DNA of 64,000 bases, from positions 310,001-374,000 of the forward strand of contig JAGVRJ010000014.1 in the NCBI GenBank assembly GCA_019059635.1, written 5' to 3'. The translations under genes and the position numbers were made by a program. Source of the stretch: Proales similis. Taxonomy: Eukaryota > Rotifera > Eurotatoria > Ploima > Proalidae. Positions within the stretch are counted from its first letter, which is position 1. Each line of letters begins with the position of its first letter. The notes under the pieces are model-generated. The model saw only the letters and a list, made by a program, of their open reading frames with translations. It was not told the origin of the DNA and ran no database searches. Positions 1-10,264 of this stretch are shown in pieces.

Positions 1-2
1 AA

Positions 3-842
3 TGTCGTGAGTGTAAAATGTGTCGCAATCTGGACACGAACTTGTGCGAGAAAATGGAACGACAAAGACCGAACGGCGAGACCCGCTTCAGACAAGGCAG
101 CAGACGAATCAATCACTTCATGGGCACGAGCACATTCACCGAGTTCACTGTGGTCTTTGAGGAAGCAGTGGTCAAGATCGATTTTCTGGCGCCGTTGGAC
201 CAGGTCGGCCTGTTGGCCTGCGGAGTCCTCACCGGCTACGGAGCAGCCACCCAAGTTGCCAAGGTCAAATCAGGATCCAGCGTTGGCGTATGGGGTCTAG
301 GCCCAGTCGGCCTGGCAGTTATAATGGGCGCCAAGGAGGCCGGCGCCAAGCAGATTGTGGCCATCGACGTGAATCCGAAAAAGTTCAAGGCGGCCAAAAG
401 CTTCGGAGCGACCGTATGCATTGATCCGAGCGATTACAAAGAGAAGCCGCTGCAGGAGACGATTCGTGAAATGTTCGACCAAGGCCTCGACTACGCGTTC
501 GAGTGCACGGGCAACGTCAAAGTAATGCGCTGCGCATTCGAGTCAACTCATCTTGGCTGGGGCCTGACCGTGGTGGTCGGCGTGGCCAAGGAGAACGAAG
601 ACACCAGCTTTCACTCGTTCGATCTGCTCTATGGCCGCAAATGGAGCGGTTGTGTCCTTGGCGGCTTTAAAACTCGCGATCAAGTACCTGCGGTGGTCAG
701 AAAGCATCTAGACGGCCACATCAAATTGCACGAGTTCATCACACATCGACTCAAACTCGAGCGGATAAACGACGCGTTTGACCTGATGCACAAAGGCGAG
801 AGTCTTCGATGCATGATTCACTTAACCAGGAGCTCGAGATAG
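3..842 (+). CDS. ADH5: Class III alcohol dehydrogenase / S-(hydroxymethyl)glutathione dehydrogenase, 3' part
   Basis: The reading frame is open at the left edge, so the N-terminal part lies outside the window. The enzyme oxidises S-hydroxymethylglutathione (formaldehyde detoxification) and reduces S-nitrosoglutathione with NAD in the cytosol. All four structural-zinc cysteines are visible at the start (C-x2-C-x2-C-x7-C, bases 3-47), followed by the catalytic-zinc cysteine in LLACGVLTGYGAA and the NAD-binding GLGPVGLAVIMG motif. The C-terminal half follows animal ADH5 closely (FECTGNVKVMR, VVVGVAKE). The stretch after the zinc loop is about five residues shorter than in human ADH5. No intron is needed in this part. 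AATAAA at 914-919 is the probable polyadenylation signal. The family call is firm; class III rather than another ADH class rests on overall similarity. Confidence 0.93.
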   Translation, partial: CRECKMCRNLDTNLCEKMERQRPNGETRFRQGSRRINHFMGTSTFTEFTVVFEEAVVKIDFLAPLDQVGLLACGVLTGYGAATQVAKVKSGSSVGVWGLGPVGLAVIMGAKEAGAKQIVAIDVNPKKFKAAKSFGATVCIDPSDYKEKPLQETIREMFDQGLDYAFECTGNVKVMRCAFESTHLGWGLTVVVGVAKENEDTSFHSFDLLYGRKWSGCVLGGFKTRDQVPAVVRKHLDGHIKLHEFITHRLKLERINDAFDLMHKGESLRCMIHLTRSSR

Positions 843-1475
843 TCCTCCCCCGCCCCGTCTAGTTTGACACAATCGTCGTTAGAGCAGTCGAAAGAGCTTT
901 TTTTTTCTTCCAAAATAAAATGAATCATCGAGTCGCTTGAGCGAGAAATTTCTTTCATTCTCTCATCAGCTCAGAGAACAGCGTTCGTCTCAACTCGAAT
1001 AGATAAGGAGATGCGTGGACACGCAGCGAATCTGGCACTGATTAGCTGCTGCTCGAGTGACGCGCTTATCGCCGAGCGGAGCTGCTTGACAATTTGAAAC
1101 AAAGACCGAAGAGATGGCCGGAGAAATTCAAAAGAAACCGGCCCTATTATGGCACATAATTTGAGTCAAATGCCTTTGCTATATGTGAGCGAGCATTCGT
1201 GTGTGCTCTTGCGTTTAGTTTCGTTCAGCGATCGGAATATCATCATCGTCGTCGTCACATACGTGTATGCATAGGCGGCAACGAACCAACTTTTTCTCTC
1301 GATCAAAAAGAGCTTGTCATAATCGGAGTGAATTCAAAAGAAATCTGCTGACTGGCGAGACTTAAGCAGACAAGAGCAGGAACTTGAATCAAAAGAGAGT
1401 TGGCCCCAAGTGAGACGCGAATCGACGAGAAAATTGCCCGTCCAAGCAACGAACAACGGAGAAGTGCTCTCGGAC
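843..1475. other. Intergenic: ADH5 3' UTR and GOSR1 upstream region
   Basis: It holds the ADH5 polyadenylation signal (914-919) and then about 550 bases leading to GOSR1. No coding pattern or repeat is evident. Confidence 0.6.
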
Positions 1476-2432
1476 ATGCGCAGTTTCAATCCGCCCAATA
1501 CGACCGGTCTAACGATGAACACATTTGAAACGAGCAGCGGCCTTCAGGCGTCCGACTGGGAGAGTAGGTCGATTAGATCGATGCCGATGTGAATTGCAGC
1601 TTAAAGTTTGAACCTCGACAAGCGCTTCGCAAACAGGCCAGACAGCTCGAGAACGAAATAGACACCAAGCTGGTCTCTTTCAGCAAACTGAACGCCTCCT
1701 CGTCGGCGGCCAGCGAGGTCCTATTCGGCACGCTGAGCGACGAGATCGAGCAGCTCTTGCAAAAGTTGAACGCAGTCAACAGCCGCATGGGCGAGAACAT
1801 GGGCGAAAATGCGACGAGCGCTATGGTCCACGCTCTGCAGGTAAGCGACGCCACTGCGACCAATGACTCGGTCGACTAATGCAGACCAAAAGAGACACAG
1901 GGACATTCTGCGCGACTACACGCTCGAGTTCGAGCGCACCAAGAGAAACATTCAGTCGCAGATCGAACGAGAGAAGCTGCTCGGCACCGACTCGTACGGC
2001 CTGCAAAGAGAAGGCGGCCTGAACAATCGCCGAATGGACAACGTGTCGCCGTCTACCTCGCTTCAAATGAAAGAGCACGATCACTTGAAGAGCTCGCATT
2101 CACTCATCGACCAGCAGCTGGAGTAATCTAAACTCATCAATTGGCTAGTGCGCTCAGACATTTTACAATTTGTAGACTTGCCGAGGCGGCAAAAGAAAAG
2201 CTCCAATCTCAAATGGGAAGTTTCAAGCACATCCAACAGCACCTGAACAACGTAGCTCGTAAGTAGCGCCCGCAGTCCTTGGCCATCTCTCGCTCTAACT
2301 AAGACACAAGACAAATTCCCGCTGATGAACAACCTGATGCAACGAGTGAAATTCAAGAAGCGCAAGGACTCCCTCATCCTCGCCGTGGTCATCTCAGTCT
2401 GTCTCATTCTGATGTTTCTTTATTTATTTTGA
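1476..2432 (+). CDS. GOSR1: Golgi SNAP receptor complex member 1 (GS28 SNARE)
   Basis: Qa/Qb-type SNARE of ER-Golgi and intra-Golgi transport. Predicted exons 1476-1563, 1623-1840, 1893-2122, 2176-2258, 2311-2432 give 246 residues (human GOSR1 has 250). The joins restore conserved family blocks: WETLRKQARQLENEIDTKLV at the N terminus, HALQRHRDILRDYTLEFERT across intron 2, and KFPLMNNLMQRVKFKKRKDS before the C-terminal anchor. The last 20 residues (about 225-246) form the hydrophobic tail anchor. Introns are 52-59 bp with GT-AG ends. The start is the first ATG; an upstream in-frame GTG is not needed. AATAAA lies at 2512-2517. Family identity is very secure; the first 25 residues have no clear counterpart in human. 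Confidence 0.94.
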
Positions 2433-2700
2433 GCGCCAATTTTTATTTTTGAACGAGAGACGTTCGTGCTTAACACACAAACAGCAAATTTTGATCGATG
2501 AATAACAACATAATAAACGTCTATTCAACAGCAGCCGAGTAGTTGCAAGAGGCAAGCGCCAAACGACGAAGACGACGGCGGATGTAGTAACGGCTGTGCT
2601 GAGCTGTTTAGTCACTCACGCTCTTGTCAGTTTGGCCACTTTTGCTCGCTTTGACTTTTGACGCTCTTTCGTCTGCCTGGCGCGTATTTAGAAGGACGAA

Positions 2701-3496
2701 ATGAACGTCGGCATCGCCAACCCCAACAAGGACTACGATGTGCTGTACAAAATAGTGCTAATTGGCGACAGCGGGGTAGGCAAGTCGTCTCTGCTGCAGC
2801 GATTCGCCGAGCAGCAGTTCAACGGTGAGTTGAAAGCGTCAGTCGCCTGCCACTCTCTTGTGTATAGCCTCCTCATCAGACAGCCACATCACCACAATCG
2901 GCGTTGACTTTAAACTCAGAACCATTCAAGTCGGCGACGTGAGAGCCAAGCTTCAAGTCTGGGACACAGGTCGGTCGCTTGTCGACTCTATTTTCCCTTT
3001 TCGATTGTTTAACGTCGGTTGACAGCGGGCCAGGAGAAGTTCAGAGTGATCACGAAAACGTAGGTGAACCGAACGCGTCGACTTTGAAGCAAACTTTTGC
3101 CTAATCGACTCGAACAGCTATTACCGAAACGCGGCGGGCATATTGATCGCGTACGACGTGACCAACGGCGAATCGTTCGTCAACACCAAGCGCTGGATAG
3201 AAGAAGTAAAGAACAACTGCGGCGACGACGGCGTGCCCATCGTTCTGGTCGGTAACAAATGCGACGTGCCCAACAAGCTGGTCAGTCTCCAGGACCAGCA
3301 AGAGTACGCCAAGCTCATGAATCTGCCGTTTTTCGAGACGAGCGCCAAAGAGAACATCAACGTCGACGAGGTCTTCACCGAGCTCACCCGACTCATCCTA
3401 CAGCGGCAGAAGCGCGCCGAGCCGCAGGCCAAAACCGACCGGGTCGTGCTCAACAAGAAGCCGGCCGCCGTTTCTCGCAAAAAATGCTGCAACTAG
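2701..3496 (+). CDS. RAB35: Rab35-like small GTPase
   Basis: Rab GTPase of the plasma-membrane/endosome recycling type. Exons 2701-2824, 2880-2969, 3026-3059, 3118-3496 encode 208 residues. G motifs are all present: P-loop GDSGVGKSS near residue 22, the effector loop [24 protein letters not shown] and [15 protein letters not shown] after the switch II region matches Rab35 better than Rab1, Rab8 or Rab10. The C terminus KKCCN ends in a CC-x signal for double geranylgeranylation. The G in place of E at the usual NTF/EQ position and the 14-residue N-terminal extension are lineage features. Introns are 52-58 bp. Paralogue assignment (Rab35 versus Rab1) is inference from the switch-proximal sequence. 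Confidence 0.9.
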
Positions 3497-3774
3497 CCGG
3501 TGCGACCAGAGAGAATTAGACAGTCTCTGTGCCTTCAATCAAATCGAATTTTCTTCTCGCTCGAGTTTTTTACGCGTCATTGCCTCCCCTCCTTCTTTGC
3601 CTCTCTCTCTCTCTCTGTCTAATTACCTTTCTCTTTGTCTCTTGATCAATGCATTTCTTTACTTTTCAAGTAATTCTTCCTAATTTTATCGATCGGACTA
3701 CAAAATTAAAATTTTATTCACAACCAGACGCTCAATTGGCTCAGAACTCAACTTGGTGGCGCTTCTAATTCAAG

Positions 3775-4632
3775 TCAGAAGAACGAGTGTAAATTGTAAA
3801 AGTCGTAAATTGACTTGGCAATGATGAGCGCGGTCCGCTCGAGTTGGCACGTTTGTCTCAGACTGCTGGGAAGCTCAATTTGAATGGCGGTCGTCTTTTT
3901 GCCTGCCTCGGAATGGACTCGGCTTATGTAGCCGCCCGAGTAATAATTGCCGCCGCCAGGCTTCGGATGCGAGGGCGAAGGAACAGCCCTAAAGTCAGAG
4001 TTGGCCTCAATTATTGCGCCCATTGACATCTGGCCTCTGACTAGCTGCTCAAGTCTCTTGCCGCTTCGGCTCTGAAGGTTCTTGAGCGACGATTTGACGC
4101 ATTCGGGCAGCACGCCCATCGAGTTGAGATCAGCGCGGCCGATCTGATAGCCGAGTTCGATCCAGCTCTCCGGATGCGAATGCCCGTGAATGTCGATCAA
4201 GAGAAATTGTTTGCTCGAAGTAGACCGAACAGAGCCCCATTTGCCAGTAATGACCTGGTCGATCATCGAATGGTATTGGTCGTACGCAATTTGGCCTTCA
4301 GATTCGGCATCGCAGCAGCACTGGCCTCGCTCTCTGTTCGGATCCATTTTAGATCGATGCAAGTTGTTGTAGATGACAAAAGGCTCAGCACTGACTCCCA
4401 AACTACGGCTAAATAAGCGGCTGAGCTCGGCCTTGACTAGCTCGGCAAGTTTCCTCGTGTTCAAGTCGTTCTTGAGGTTGCCGTTCTGGTCGTGAGTTCG
4501 CGTTTCGATTTCGCTCGGTCTCAAGGCTCCATCGTGAGGCACGCTCAGCAGCAGGTTCAAATTGCCCGGCTCGAGCGTCCAGTAGTTCTTGAAGCCGCTA
4601 ACAATCTGGACCGCAGACGCCTTCTTAAGCAT
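3775..4632 (-). CDS. N-formylglutamate amidohydrolase-like protein, intronless
   Basis: Predicted 285-residue protein starting at the first in-frame ATG (4632); a TTG ten codons upstream is preceded by a stop. It carries the FGase-like pattern: LLLSVPHDG near the N terminus, NNLHRSKMDPNRE, a QYHSMID segment, the DIHGHSHPESWIELGY metal-site region, PGGGNYYSGGYISRVHS and AIQIELPSSLR. These are the hallmark blocks of the animal/bacterial FGase (HutG-like) superfamily, which hydrolyses N-formyl amino acids in bacteria; the animal members have no proven substrate that I know of. There is no intron, unlike nearly all neighbours. No signal peptide is visible at the chosen start, whereas many animal relatives are secreted, so a 5' exon may be missing. 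A minus-strand AATAAA lies at 3713-3718, shared in a tail-to-tail arrangement with the Rab gene. Confidence 0.75.
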   Translation of the reverse strand: MLKKASAVQIVSGFKNYWTLEPGNLNLLLSVPHDGALRPSEIETRTHDQNGNLKNDLNTRKLAELVKAELSRLFSRSLGVSAEPFVIYNNLHRSKMDPNRERGQCCCDAESEGQIAYDQYHSMIDQVITGKWGSVRSTSSKQFLLIDIHGHSHPESWIELGYQIGRADLNSMGVLPECVKSSLKNLQSRSGKRLEQLVRGQMSMGAIIEANSDFRAVPSPSHPKPGGGNYYSGGYISRVHSEAGKKTTAIQIELPSSLRQTCQLERTALIIAKSIYDFYNLHSFF

Positions 4633-5197
4633 CGGAACTGTTGTACGTCCAATTTCCGGCAAATTGCTCTCGGATTCAAGTCAACAGCAAATGGAAGACG
4701 ATTCTCGGCTTAAAAACATTGATTCAATCTTTTGGCTTTTGATTTATTGCTTTTTTAGATGAACAGTGTCAGTTTGAATTGGCATTAGACAACTCTCAGA
4801 CCAAGTTGATTATATCGAGACGACTCGCATAATTTGAAGCAAAGGCACGCCCAGACCTGGCAAGTCAAACGAAAAGAAGGCATTCGATAAGGCCCGAGCC
4901 GCTTATTATGCCGACGGTCCAGCTGGCGAACAAACTGTCCTAGACCGGGGATTGATTGTGTTTCTGCATGTTCAAAAATAAGGCCATCAGAGAAGTAAAT
5001 AAAATCTTCGAAAAGCAATCGTCTTGTCGTGACTCAATGGCCCTATTCTAATATACGATGAAACATCATTCGAAAACAAAGAGCTGAAGCGATCCGCCGA
5101 TGTTTAACATGTAAATTTATGCTTGAGACAAGCAGCGACCCAACTGCAATTTAAAACGTTCGCTTTAAAGCGAATTTCTGAAATTCACACTTTACAA
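4633..5197. other. Intergenic stretch before repeat locus A
   Basis: This is the 5' flank of the FGase-like gene. A 77-codon minus-strand frame (4785-5018) has no recognisable similarity and is not called. Nothing else stands out until the repeat module begins near 5198. Confidence 0.5.
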
Positions 5198-5695
5198 AAG
5201 TTACTTTATAACTTACGAAGTATGTATCCTCTACAGTGCTTCAGGGCACAGGCTACTGCAGTGACGAGCGATGTGGTTCGACAGGCCCTTCTTAGGACTG
5301 TCGAGACCACAGCCGAGTGGTAGTTTTAAACGAAATAAATAAGGAAATCCTATCGACACCAATCAAGACCAAAAAGAGACACGTCCACTCGATAATACAA
5401 ATTTCTTCTCGTCCCTATCAAAGAGAAGCTCTAGATTCGATGTTCAGAGCTAGAAGCAAAGCTGGTTGCATATTTAGTCCTATTTATCTACATCACCTTC
5501 GCTTTATATAAATTATATATATCGAATTATATACTTATATATACTATATACTACTATATAATATACTAATATATTATATATCACTCATAGGAGCGCTCTC
5601 TAGTACCAAATAGCCAACTGGCGATTTTGCTCATATAAACGATCAAGGGGCGCGTTGTATCTTTACACTAAGTTACTTTATAACTTACGAAGTAT
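5198..5695 (+). repeat. Repeat locus A: module, spacer, start of second module
   Basis: Module (5198-5340), AT-rich spacer (5341-5668) and the first 27 bases of a second module (5669-5695). The distance between equivalent positions in the two modules is 472 bp, the same period as the array at 16691-18712. The spacer is nearly identical to the array spacers; I see differences only at its extreme right end. The second module is interrupted by the LINE and resumes at 10137. The module starts with a small inverted repeat (AAGTTA / TAACTT) and contains a 38-nt perfect-arm hairpin. Class of element unknown. Confidence 0.85.
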
Positions 5696-5761
5696 CGAAA
5701 ATTTCAAATTGCAAACTTGTGAGCATACACAGCAAACTTAACATAATCTGCTGCTACCCTC

Positions 5762-6994
5762 ATGGAGGCCGCAGTTGATCCTCCCTTGCCAGCAATTAAG
5801 CTGGAAATAAGTGCTGCCGCTTCGGCAAAATATGCGAACGTCTATGCCCTAAAGGACGAGATCAAAAGATGCAAACCGGAAGTAGATTTTGAGTTAATCA
5901 AGTCGACCTCGATAGCAGAGAAACAAAAGAAACAAGTACTCATCATTGCCACTGACGACCCGTCCACCCACCAACTTCTATCTCAGGAATGGCCACCAAA
6001 CGCCTTTATCGACGGCACCAAACCGTATGCTCCCGCTCCAAAGCCCACAATATGTACGGTGCTCAACTTACCCACAAGCATTGACCTCACCTCAAATGAG
6101 GCACAGGAAGACCTGCTTAAACAGGGAATAACCTCCGCTAAGAGAATCCACAGCAGGAACAACATGCCTACCAGTGTGGTTGAACTCACAACAGTGAACA
6201 CGGAGGCTGCCAACAAACTCCTGTCAAACAAACTGACACTGGGCGGCATAATGAAATTCAGAGTTGTTCAGGAAAAGAAACCCATGCAGTGCTGGAACTG
6301 CCAGCAAATCGGCCATAGATCAACAGGATGCTCTCGGCACCCAGTATGTCTCAAGTGCGCTGGCCCCCACAGAAGGGAAAACTGCACCGCCATCACGCTC
6401 AAATGCGCCAACTGCTCAGGCAACCATGCAGCCTGCGCTCGAAGATGCCCCGTCCTCCAACTGGCCAGCTCCAAGACCCAAAGTAGATCGGACGACAGAG
6501 CACTAAATGGCCTCGCATCTCAAAATGCAGTGCGGGACTCAGAGAACTGCGAACACCGAACCTATGCCCAGGCCCTTCTAAAAGACGACGACAAGATCAC
6601 TTCAAAAATCCAGAAAATAGTGGAGAAAACAGTGGAAAATATCCTAAGACCAGTAATCCTGAAACTGGAAACAGTCATGACACGTCTCCTAGAGATCACG
6701 AACAAGGCGCTAGGCTACTCAACAAAGGCGACCAACGATCAGTCCCTCGACCAGGATAAGAAAATCCCCATAAAAGATATCTCCATAAACTCCGAATACA
6801 CATACACGTCCAAAAGACCACTAAACAGCAGCCCGTCATCGGGGGACACCACAGCAAACATCAGCAACGACTTCTCCACCCTCTGTGAAATGACCGAAGT
6901 ATCAAAGGAAAAGCCGAGAGTTAATACCTCCCACAAAACCCCTAGCAAAAAGTCAAAACTACCAAACAACCTCAACAATGTTCATGGCAACTAA
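5762..6994 (+). CDS. LINE ORF1: gag-like protein with CCHC zinc knuckles
   Basis: 410 residues. The central region (about residues 176-235) has three cysteine knuckles in a row: CWNCQQIGHRSTGC, CLKCAGPHRRENC and CANCSGNHAACARRC, the arrangement typical of Jockey-group ORF1 proteins, which bind element RNA in the ribonucleoprotein. The N-terminal half is an uncharacterised RNA-binding-like region and the C-terminal third is Lys/Ser-rich. ORF1 overlaps ORF2 by 17 bases (6978-6994) in another frame, so ORF2 is probably translated by re-initiation. The start ATG at 5762 is the first ATG of the element. Confidence 0.9.
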   Translation: MEAAVDPPLPAIKLEISAAASAKYANVYALKDEIKRCKPEVDFELIKSTSIAEKQKKQVLIIATDDPSTHQLLSQEWPPNAFIDGTKPYAPAPKPTICTVLNLPTSIDLTSNEAQEDLLKQGITSAKRIHSRNNMPTSVVELTTVNTEAANKLLSNKLTLGGIMKFRVVQEKKPMQCWNCQQIGHRSTGCSRHPVCLKCAGPHRRENCTAITLKCANCSGNHAACARRCPVLQLASSKTQSRSDDRALNGLASQNAVRDSENCEHRTYAQALLKDDDKITSKIQKIVEKTVENILRPVILKLETVMTRLLEITNKALGYSTKATNDQSLDQDKKIPIKDISINSEYTYTSKRPLNSSPSSGDTTANISNDFSTLCEMTEVSKEKPRVNTSHKTPSKKSKLPNNLNNVHGN

Positions 6995-9854
6995 CAAAAC
7001 CGATAAAAATCGACAGACTCAAAACGAAAAAACAGCGAACAAAAGTAAAACGCACCGTAACTTTATAAAAATTGCACATCTAAACATACAATCGGCCCGT
7101 TCAAAAAAATCAGAGCTTGAGCTTTTTCTCGCAGAACAGAAAATCGACGTACTTCTCCTAAACGAAACTTGGCTAAATCCCACAATACAATTTGAAATCA
7201 GAGGGTTCGTTACCATAAGACGAGACAGAGAACCCAACTTCGACCGTCGGAAGAAAAAACAATCAGCAGGAGGAGTCAGCATCAGTATCAGAGACGGCCT
7301 ACCTTTCTCACTCGTCGAAAGCGATGATGAGCACCCAGAATGGCTTACAATCAGAGTCCACAATATACTCCCGGATGGATCCGATCTGTTTTTGCACTCC
7401 ATGTACCAGCGCCCAAACACTCCCCTGAATGCTCACTTAATCAAGAAAACACTCGCACAAGCTAGGCACTCGATCATCATGGGCGACATGAACGCCCACC
7501 ACCAGCAGTGGAATTGCAAAAAATCCAACTACAATGGGAGGCTGCTGAAGAACCTGGCTGACCAGAAAGAGCTCATCATTGTGAACGACGGATCACCAAC
7601 CTACGCCCCTTCCCACAACCCCAGTTACACTGCAACCATAGACCTGATCATAACCAAACCGACTACAGCAAAGCTTATACTAGCCCAGGAAGTGCACTAT
7701 GCGTTAAAAAGCGACCACCTCCCAGTGTCGATTGACGTCCGAAGCAAGCCTCTGCCAACCACGATAGTAACCAAAAAAACCATCCCTAAGGTCGACTGGG
7801 ACCTATTCCGTAGTAAAACAGACGAGGACCTCTCGTCAATGCTAAAGCACCCAAACCTAAACAATAGCAACCCAAGCCAACTGAACGCCCATGCCAAGCT
7901 ACTCACTTACATAATCAGCCGCAATCTACAAGCTGCTACCAAATACAAAACAACAATAACAGACAAAGGTAAACCCATACCCCAATTCATCCATGACAAA
8001 ATCAAAGAGCGAAACAATCTGCGGAAAACTCACATGTGGACAAACGACCCGATAGTAAAGAGTGAGATCAACAGGCTATCCAACTGGATAAAACTAGAGA
8101 TACTCAAGCATAAAGAGAGAATGTGGAAGAAAACCTGTATAGCCATGGAAAAATGGAACAGTTCTGAGCCCAAACTGTGGAAAGCCATCCAGGAAATAGA
8201 CCAAGCGAACCAGCCTAAACAAAGGAAATCCCCATGTCTACTGGTCGAAGGCAAAGTTATTGCTGGAGACAATGGAGTGGCCAACGCGTTCTCTGAGAGA
8301 CTCGAACATATCTTCACCCTCCAGCAAGAACCACACTTCTATAAAAGTTGGCACATATCAGTAGAGGACAGCAAGGCGGCCTTGTGGGCAGGGGATCGCG
8401 ACGACGAACTACCCATGACGGCAACTGAGGATGAGGTCACCTGCTTGATCAAGAATCTCAAAACCAGCAGCTCACCAGGAGCGGACCGGATAACAAACCG
8501 GGCCATTCAAATGCTACCACCAACGTTTATTCAAGTCTTCACCACAATCGCAAACAGGTCACTAAGGCTATCCCAAATGCCTGATGTGTGGAAGTCAGCA
8601 GAAATAATCATGATACACAAACAGGGCAAGCCCTTGAACGAAGCAGGCAGCTACAGGCCAATCAGTCTACTCAGCTGCCTAGGCAAACTACTCGAGCGAG
8701 TAGTGCAAAAAAGACTACTCGGGTGGATAGAAAGCAACAATGTACTATCCAAGTATCAGTCGGGATTCAGGAAAAACAAACAAACAAGGGACCATATATT
8801 TAGACTACTCCAAAGTGCTGGCCAAGGCTTTAACCAAGGGAACATGACTGGAGTCGTACTATTTGATATCGAAAAGGCCTTCGACAGAATATGGCATGCA
8901 GGACTACTCCTGAAACTAAAAGAACACAGGATCCCAAGCCACCTAGGTCTCTGGATTCAATCCTACCTCACGAACAGAAGCTTCTGTGTCAGGATAGGAA
9001 ACGCCAAATCGGACATCAAAAAAATCCGCAGCGGGGTGCCACAGGGCAGTGTCCTTGGACCAACCCTTTTTAACCTGTACGCAAATGACCTCCTAACAGC
9101 GCTCGAAAATCACGCGGATAACTGCTCCCTAGGCATGTTTGCCGATGACCTCACAGTATGGTCTACCGCACCGAACCTCCAGACAATCGAATCCAGGCTT
9201 CAAAAAGCTATCAATATTATCGGAAGCTGGGCGTCCAAATGGTGGGTCAAAATTAGCCAAGACAAGACAATTTACACGATACTCACTAGAAAATATAACT
9301 CGGCAAAATTCGAACTAAACTTACTCATCTATAGGAAAAAAATCCGCAAAGAAATGAACCCAAAATTCCTCGGCCTAACGCTCGACCCTAAAATCAGCCT
9401 CAAAAATCATTGGACAAACACCAAAATTAAAATATCCCGTCGCATTAACCTGCTTAAAAAACTCAAAGGAAAAAAGTGGGGGGCCTCAACTCGGATACTA
9501 ATGATAACATATAAAACACTTATAAGACCGATCATAGAGTATGTCCCTTTCCTATTCCTCTGCACGGACTCTTCCACGCAAAACGAGATAGAAAGAAACG
9601 AAAGACAAGCGCTCAGGTGCGCAATGAGACTCCCCCGAGGCTACCCGAACGCAAAAATCTACGAACTAGCCAGAGTTCCACCTATCAAGGAGAGACTCAG
9701 AAAACTCTCAGAAAATTATATCCAAACCAGCGCCCAAAAAAATCCCCTCCTTGCAGAAGAAATCGAGCAATACAAAAGGAACTACATCGAGTACGAAGGT
9801 GGCTACTTAGCCACGCACAAACCATCCCTCACAATCCTCGGACACCTCAGCTAA
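6978..9854 (+). CDS. LINE ORF2: AP endonuclease and reverse transcriptase
   Basis: 958 residues. The N-terminal apurinic-type endonuclease shows HLNIQSARSKKSELE, LNETWL, MGDMNAHHQQWNC, the TIDLI block and SDHLPV near residue 245. The reverse transcriptase follows: SSPGADRI, a KPLNEAGSYRPISLLS block, DIEKAFDRIWH, GVPQGSVLGPTLFNLYANDL and the catalytic FADD box (near residue 722). These enzymes nick the target DNA and prime reverse transcription of element RNA there. There is no stop or frameshift. No RNase H motif is visible after the RT. The family is certain. Confidence 0.94.
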   Translation: MFMATNKTDKNRQTQNEKTANKSKTHRNFIKIAHLNIQSARSKKSELELFLAEQKIDVLLLNETWLNPTIQFEIRGFVTIRRDREPNFDRRKKKQSAGGVSISIRDGLPFSLVESDDEHPEWLTIRVHNILPDGSDLFLHSMYQRPNTPLNAHLIKKTLAQARHSIIMGDMNAHHQQWNCKKSNYNGRLLKNLADQKELIIVNDGSPTYAPSHNPSYTATIDLIITKPTTAKLILAQEVHYALKSDHLPVSIDVRSKPLPTTIVTKKTIPKVDWDLFRSKTDEDLSSMLKHPNLNNSNPSQLNAHAKLLTYIISRNLQAATKYKTTITDKGKPIPQFIHDKIKERNNLRKTHMWTNDPIVKSEINRLSNWIKLEILKHKERMWKKTCIAMEKWNSSEPKLWKAIQEIDQANQPKQRKSPCLLVEGKVIAGDNGVANAFSERLEHIFTLQQEPHFYKSWHISVEDSKAALWAGDRDDELPMTATEDEVTCLIKNLKTSSSPGADRITNRAIQMLPPTFIQVFTTIANRSLRLSQMPDVWKSAEIIMIHKQGKPLNEAGSYRPISLLSCLGKLLERVVQKRLLGWIESNNVLSKYQSGFRKNKQTRDHIFRLLQSAGQGFNQGNMTGVVLFDIEKAFDRIWHAGLLLKLKEHRIPSHLGLWIQSYLTNRSFCVRIGNAKSDIKKIRSGVPQGSVLGPTLFNLYANDLLTALENHADNCSLGMFADDLTVWSTAPNLQTIESRLQKAINIIGSWASKWWVKISQDKTIYTILTRKYNSAKFELNLLIYRKKIRKEMNPKFLGLTLDPKISLKNHWTNTKIKISRRINLLKKLKGKKWGASTRILMITYKTLIRPIIEYVPFLFLCTDSSTQNEIERNERQALRCAMRLPRGYPNAKIYELARVPPIKERLRKLSENYIQTSAQKNPLLAEEIEQYKRNYIEYEGGYLATHKPSLTILGHLS

Positions 9855-10136
9855 TCACGCAAATAAATTCGAACAGTCTAGAAGGAACCCAGTGAAAAAC
9901 CGGGCTGTCCATTCGTCCTGCATCCCTAACTCCCCTTGCCTACCCTTCTCAAACCGTTTAATACCCACTCCACAGAAAAACTTTCCCTTCCCTTCTCTTC
10001 TACACTCCTTCGTGAGCCAAAATTTTCTCTTCTTTTTGTTTTAAGAATCTATGTAACCCGGCTGGAAAGGAGACTCTCTCCAAGCCATCCATCGCCACTT
10101 AAGTGAGTGAGCGTAAACCAATAAAACTACTACTAC

Positions 10137-10264
10137 TACGAAGTATGTATCCTCTACAGTGCTCAAGGGCACAGGCTACTGCAATGACGAGCGATGTGGT
10201 TCGACAGACCTTTCTTAGGACTGTCGAGACCACAGCCGAGTGGTAGTTTTAAACAAAATAAATA
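10137..10264 (+). repeat. Repeat locus A: remainder of the second module
   Basis: Continues the module split by the LINE, from the duplicated TACGAAGTAT through the hairpin to the A-rich end at about 10264. Together with 5669-5695 it makes one complete second module, so locus A was originally module-spacer-module. The right end runs into A-rich sequence, as at locus B. Confidence 0.85.

Larger units (their letters stand above)
5696..10136 (+). mobile_element. Full-length Jockey-like non-LTR retrotransposon (LINE)
   Basis: 4.44 kb element with a short 5' UTR of 66 bp, two intact overlapping ORFs, a 3' UTR with AATAAA at about 10121 and a (CTA)n-type tail. It is flanked by a 10-bp target-site duplication, TACGAAGTAT, at 5686-5695 and 10137-10146. 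The insertion lies inside the repeat module of locus A, so the module is older than the insertion. Both ORFs are undamaged, so it could be a recent and possibly competent copy. Clade placement rests on the CCHC gag-like ORF1, the AP endonuclease plus reverse transcriptase in ORF2 and the lack of a visible RNase H domain. Codon use (A- and C-rich third positions) differs from the surrounding genes. Confidence 0.93.
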
